Source: Micropterix aruncella (taxonomy: Eukaryota; Arthropoda; Insecta; Lepidoptera; Micropterigidae). From it: a stretch of DNA of 64,000 nt. Below are positions 61,601 to 64,000 of the stretch, piece after piece (within the stretch, counting starts at the first letter, position 1; every line of letters begins with the position of its first letter). The DNA lies in NCBI GenBank assembly GCA_944548615.1, contig OX155980.1, forward strand, positions 58,762,533 to 58,826,532. Reading direction: 5' to 3'. The notes beneath the pieces were generated by a model that ran no database searches, was not told the DNA's origin, and saw only the letters and a program-made list of their open reading frames with translations. The position numbers and the translations under genes are program-made.

Positions 61601-62190
61601 TAAGCTATTGCATAGCTTTTATCGCGGGCCTAGGCCAGCGCGGCGACCGAATGAAGAAATTTCTTAACGAAAATTATTGATTTTAAACTGATAATTACGT
61701 CTAAACGAGTACTGTTTAAGATTGGAAAAAAATATATGTTAAACAAGAACATTTTCCTAATATTCTTAGCTTTGAATATTTTAGAGTTTGTTTATATTAC
61801 ATAGTGTAATTAATATGTGAAATTAGGTCTAACCGAACACAAAAACGACTACTACGCAAATACTATCTGGCGTATTATTATGAAACCTGCAGCATTTTAA
61901 AGATAATTTAATTATCTATCTTTTTATCTACGATTTTTTTCGAATAATCCGTTTTTTTTGCTTTATATAATAAAAAATTCGTGCGCGGCGCTCTAACGGA
62001 AGACGTTTAAATTATTCAGAATCATTTGCTTCCGCAGCCGCAAATGATTCGGAATAATTTCAACGTTTTCCGATAGAGCGCAGTTATCTGATATCAGAAA
62101 AAATAAAATAAATAAATAATTATAATTGCATAAGTTGTTAAAAATGCTATGCAATAGCTTTACCGTGGCAGTCCCCGAGTGCCACACGTA
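61601..62190 (+). mobile_element. ~590-bp MITE, full copy
   Basis: Opposite orientation to the F-arm copy, from TAAGCTATTGCATAGCTTTT to GAGTGCCACACGTA. GCTATTGCATAGC at the left end recurs inverted near the right end (62149-62161). The internal hairpin is near 61988-62084, with many small differences from the F-arm copy. Confidence 0.87.
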
Positions 62191-62440
62191 TTTTTTTATT
62201 TTTTATTTATAATTTAAAACAGTTGACTATGTGTGGGCAGGGGAGCGTTTACTTACTCTATAATATTGCCCTCACCACTCGACGCTCTGATATGACCGGC
62301 CACATACATTATTGACTACGTTTTCCGAGCGCGCGATTAATCGCGCTTTGGGTTTGAAACCGAATACTCCCACAGGGTAAGAAATCGAAGACTATCACAG
62401 CGGTCAGCAGCACCCGACGCGACGTTTCGTCGATGTTTCA
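62191..62440. other. Unassigned DNA
   Basis: Contains the palindrome GCGCGATTAATCGCGC (about 62331-62346) and a GACGTTTCGTCGATGTTTC stretch reminiscent of foldback arms. No coding. Confidence 0.5.
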
Positions 62441-63067
62441 ACCGCCTTTGTTCAATCTAGAGTGTATTGCGCCAGTGTTAGTGACTAAATTTTGATTGAT
62501 GGCAAATTATTATACTGAGTCCTTACCTATGTAATTGCTATTTTTTTCCACTGGCCACTTTGAACTTGAATAACTTGGGTTTGAAATGGAATTTTAATTC
62601 AAGGCCATGGTATTCTTTTTTAAGAATCAGCTGTTTATTTGTTTTTCCATCGTTTGTTTTGCTCAGATATTTTCGTTTGTGCAACCATTGTAACCATGAA
62701 AATTTCCATTATTTTCAAATATGAGATCCTACAACTTTCAAATATGATATGTTACAACCGCCTTTGTTCAATCTAGAGTGTAGTGCGCCAGTGTTATTGT
62801 GACTAAATTTTGATTGATAGCAAATTATTATGCTGGGTCCTTACCTATGTAGGAATTGCTATTTTTCCCACTGGCCACTTTGAACTTAAATAACTTGGGT
62901 TTGAATTATTTTTTTTTAATTTCAAGTGAATATTAATTTAAGGCCATGGTATTCTTTTTTAAGAATCAGCTGTTTATATGTTTTTCCATCGTTTGTTTTG
63001 CTCAGATATTTTCGTTTGTGCAACCATGGTAACCATGAAAATTTGCATTATTTTCAAATATGAGATC
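62441..63067 (+). repeat. Tandem duplication, 316-bp period
   Basis: Two direct copies starting ACCGCCTTTGTTCAATCTAG, sharing AAGGCCATGGTATTC, AAGAATCAGCTGTTTAT and TTTTGCTCAGATATTTTCG. The second copy has small insertions (e.g. TTTAATTTCAAGTGAA). It abuts the mariner relic. Confidence 0.85.
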
Positions 63068-63079
63068 CCGTGCCGTGAT

Positions 63080-63340
63080 CATTTCTATTACAGCTTCCTG
63101 CACTCTGAATGTGTACTGTTAAGAACTGCAAACAATAAGCGCTTGTCGCCACTGCTTCTGCATGACAACGTACCTATAACCACAGATTTCACTGCAAAAG
63201 GTCGCAAAGTTACAGGAGTTGCGACTGGAGACTGTCTTGGTCACTCACTGTACTTGTCAGACCTTGCTCCAATAGAGTTTTACTTTTTCATAATTTAGAT
63301 AACTTTATACAGGGGAAAAATCAACTTTGAAAAGTCGAAA
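63080..63340 (+). pseudogene. Tc1/mariner transposase relic
   Basis: Translation gives LLLHDNVPITTDFTAKGRK (second catalytic Asp in HDN), YLSDLAPIEFYFF and, after a frameshift, NLDNFIQGKNQL. This is the C-terminal DDE/D part of a mariner-type transposase. The last catalytic Asp position (usually D-Y/F after LAPx) is Glu here, and the N-terminal part is missing. Inactive. Confidence 0.82.
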
Positions 63341-63486
63341 CATAACATATCGAAATAAACAACGTCGAAAGAAAACTCAACCTGTTGGTGCAAAAAACGT
63401 TTGGATAGGTCGTAAATGGTATAAATAGTGTTTTTTTAGTAAATTGAACAGAATAGGTACCTAGCTATTTATATCGTTATTATTTT

Positions 63487-63681
63487 TAAGCTATTGCATA
63501 GCTTTTATCGCGGGCCTAGGCCAGCGCGGCGACCGAATGAAGAAATTTCTTAACAAAAATTAATGATTTTAAACTGATAATTATGTACGTCTAAACTAGT
63601 GCTGCTTACGATTCGAAAAAAATATATGTTAAACAAAAACATTTTTCTAATATTTTTAGCTTTGAATATTTTAGATTTTGT
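63487..63681 (+). mobile_element. MITE, partial copy interrupted by another
   Basis: First ~195 bp of the same MITE, breaking off after TTTTAGATTTTGT where a second copy begins. Confidence 0.85.
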
Positions 63682-64000
63682 TAAGCTATTGCATAGCTTT
63701 TATCGCGGGCCTTAGGCCAGCGCGGCGACCGAATGAAGAAATTTCTTAACGAAAATTAATGATTTTAAACTGATAATTACGTCTAAACGAGTACTGCTTA
63801 CGATTCGAAAAAAATATATGTTAAACAAGAACATTTTCCTAATATTCTTAGCTTTGAATATTTTAGATGTTGTTTATATTACATAGTGTAATTAATTTGT
63901 GAAATTAGGTCTAACCGAACACAAAAACGACTACTACGCAAATACTATATGGCGTATTATTATAAAGCCTGCACCATTTTAAAGATAATTTAATTATCTA
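63682..64000 (+). mobile_element. MITE, second copy, cut by the window end
   Basis: Starts TAAGCTATTGCATAGCTTTT inside the preceding copy and runs past the window end without a break. If the missing part of the first copy resumes after it, this is a nested insertion. Confidence 0.85.

Overview
The window reads as a repeat-dense stretch of an insect genome, most likely lepidopteran. It is AT-rich with no operon-like gene packing. It is full of dispersed relics of types common in Lepidoptera: RTE-type and CR1/Jockey-type LINEs, a Helitron ending in a GC hairpin plus CTAG, a Penelope-like element, a Tc1/mariner relic and MITEs. The order-level assignment is inference from repeat signatures; no species can be named.

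Layout: 1-3670 is a ~620-bp satellite-like unit in two opposing arrays around a long (TA)n tract, with (TA)n also at both outer ends. 3736-4116 is a broken reading frame. 4731-6385 is a 5'-truncated LINE with an open RT. 6.4-13.7 kb is mostly unassigned, with a LINE relic at 9.95-10.4 kb and a diverged ~650-bp repeat pair. 13.7-21.2 kb and 29.3-36.2 kb are two copies of an old segmental duplication carrying an RTE relic, an antisense RT relic and other repeats. Between them lie a TIR transposon relic (21.27-23.70 kb), zinc-finger copy A (24366-25064) and a ~2.9-kb Helitron (26198-29089).

36.2-60.7 kb is the most unusual part: an amplicon with six more copies (B-G) of the zinc-finger gene in tandem (B,C: 4,093-bp period) and inverted (C/D, E/F) arrangement, with a Penelope-like element (46.9-50.1 kb) between D and E. 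Copies share an acidic N-terminus with three SUMO-type motifs and differ in finger number (5, 4, 3 or 1) in steps of exactly 29 codons. Decayed fingers follow the stop codon in every copy. Copy F looks like a gene-conversion mosaic and copy E like a recombinant. 60.7-64 kb holds a LINE fragment, a tandem duplication, a mariner relic and three copies of a ~590-bp MITE; a fourth copy in the F arm has empty counterparts in B and C.

No complete conserved host gene other than the zinc-finger family was recognised. All homology statements rest on recognition by eye, not on database searches.
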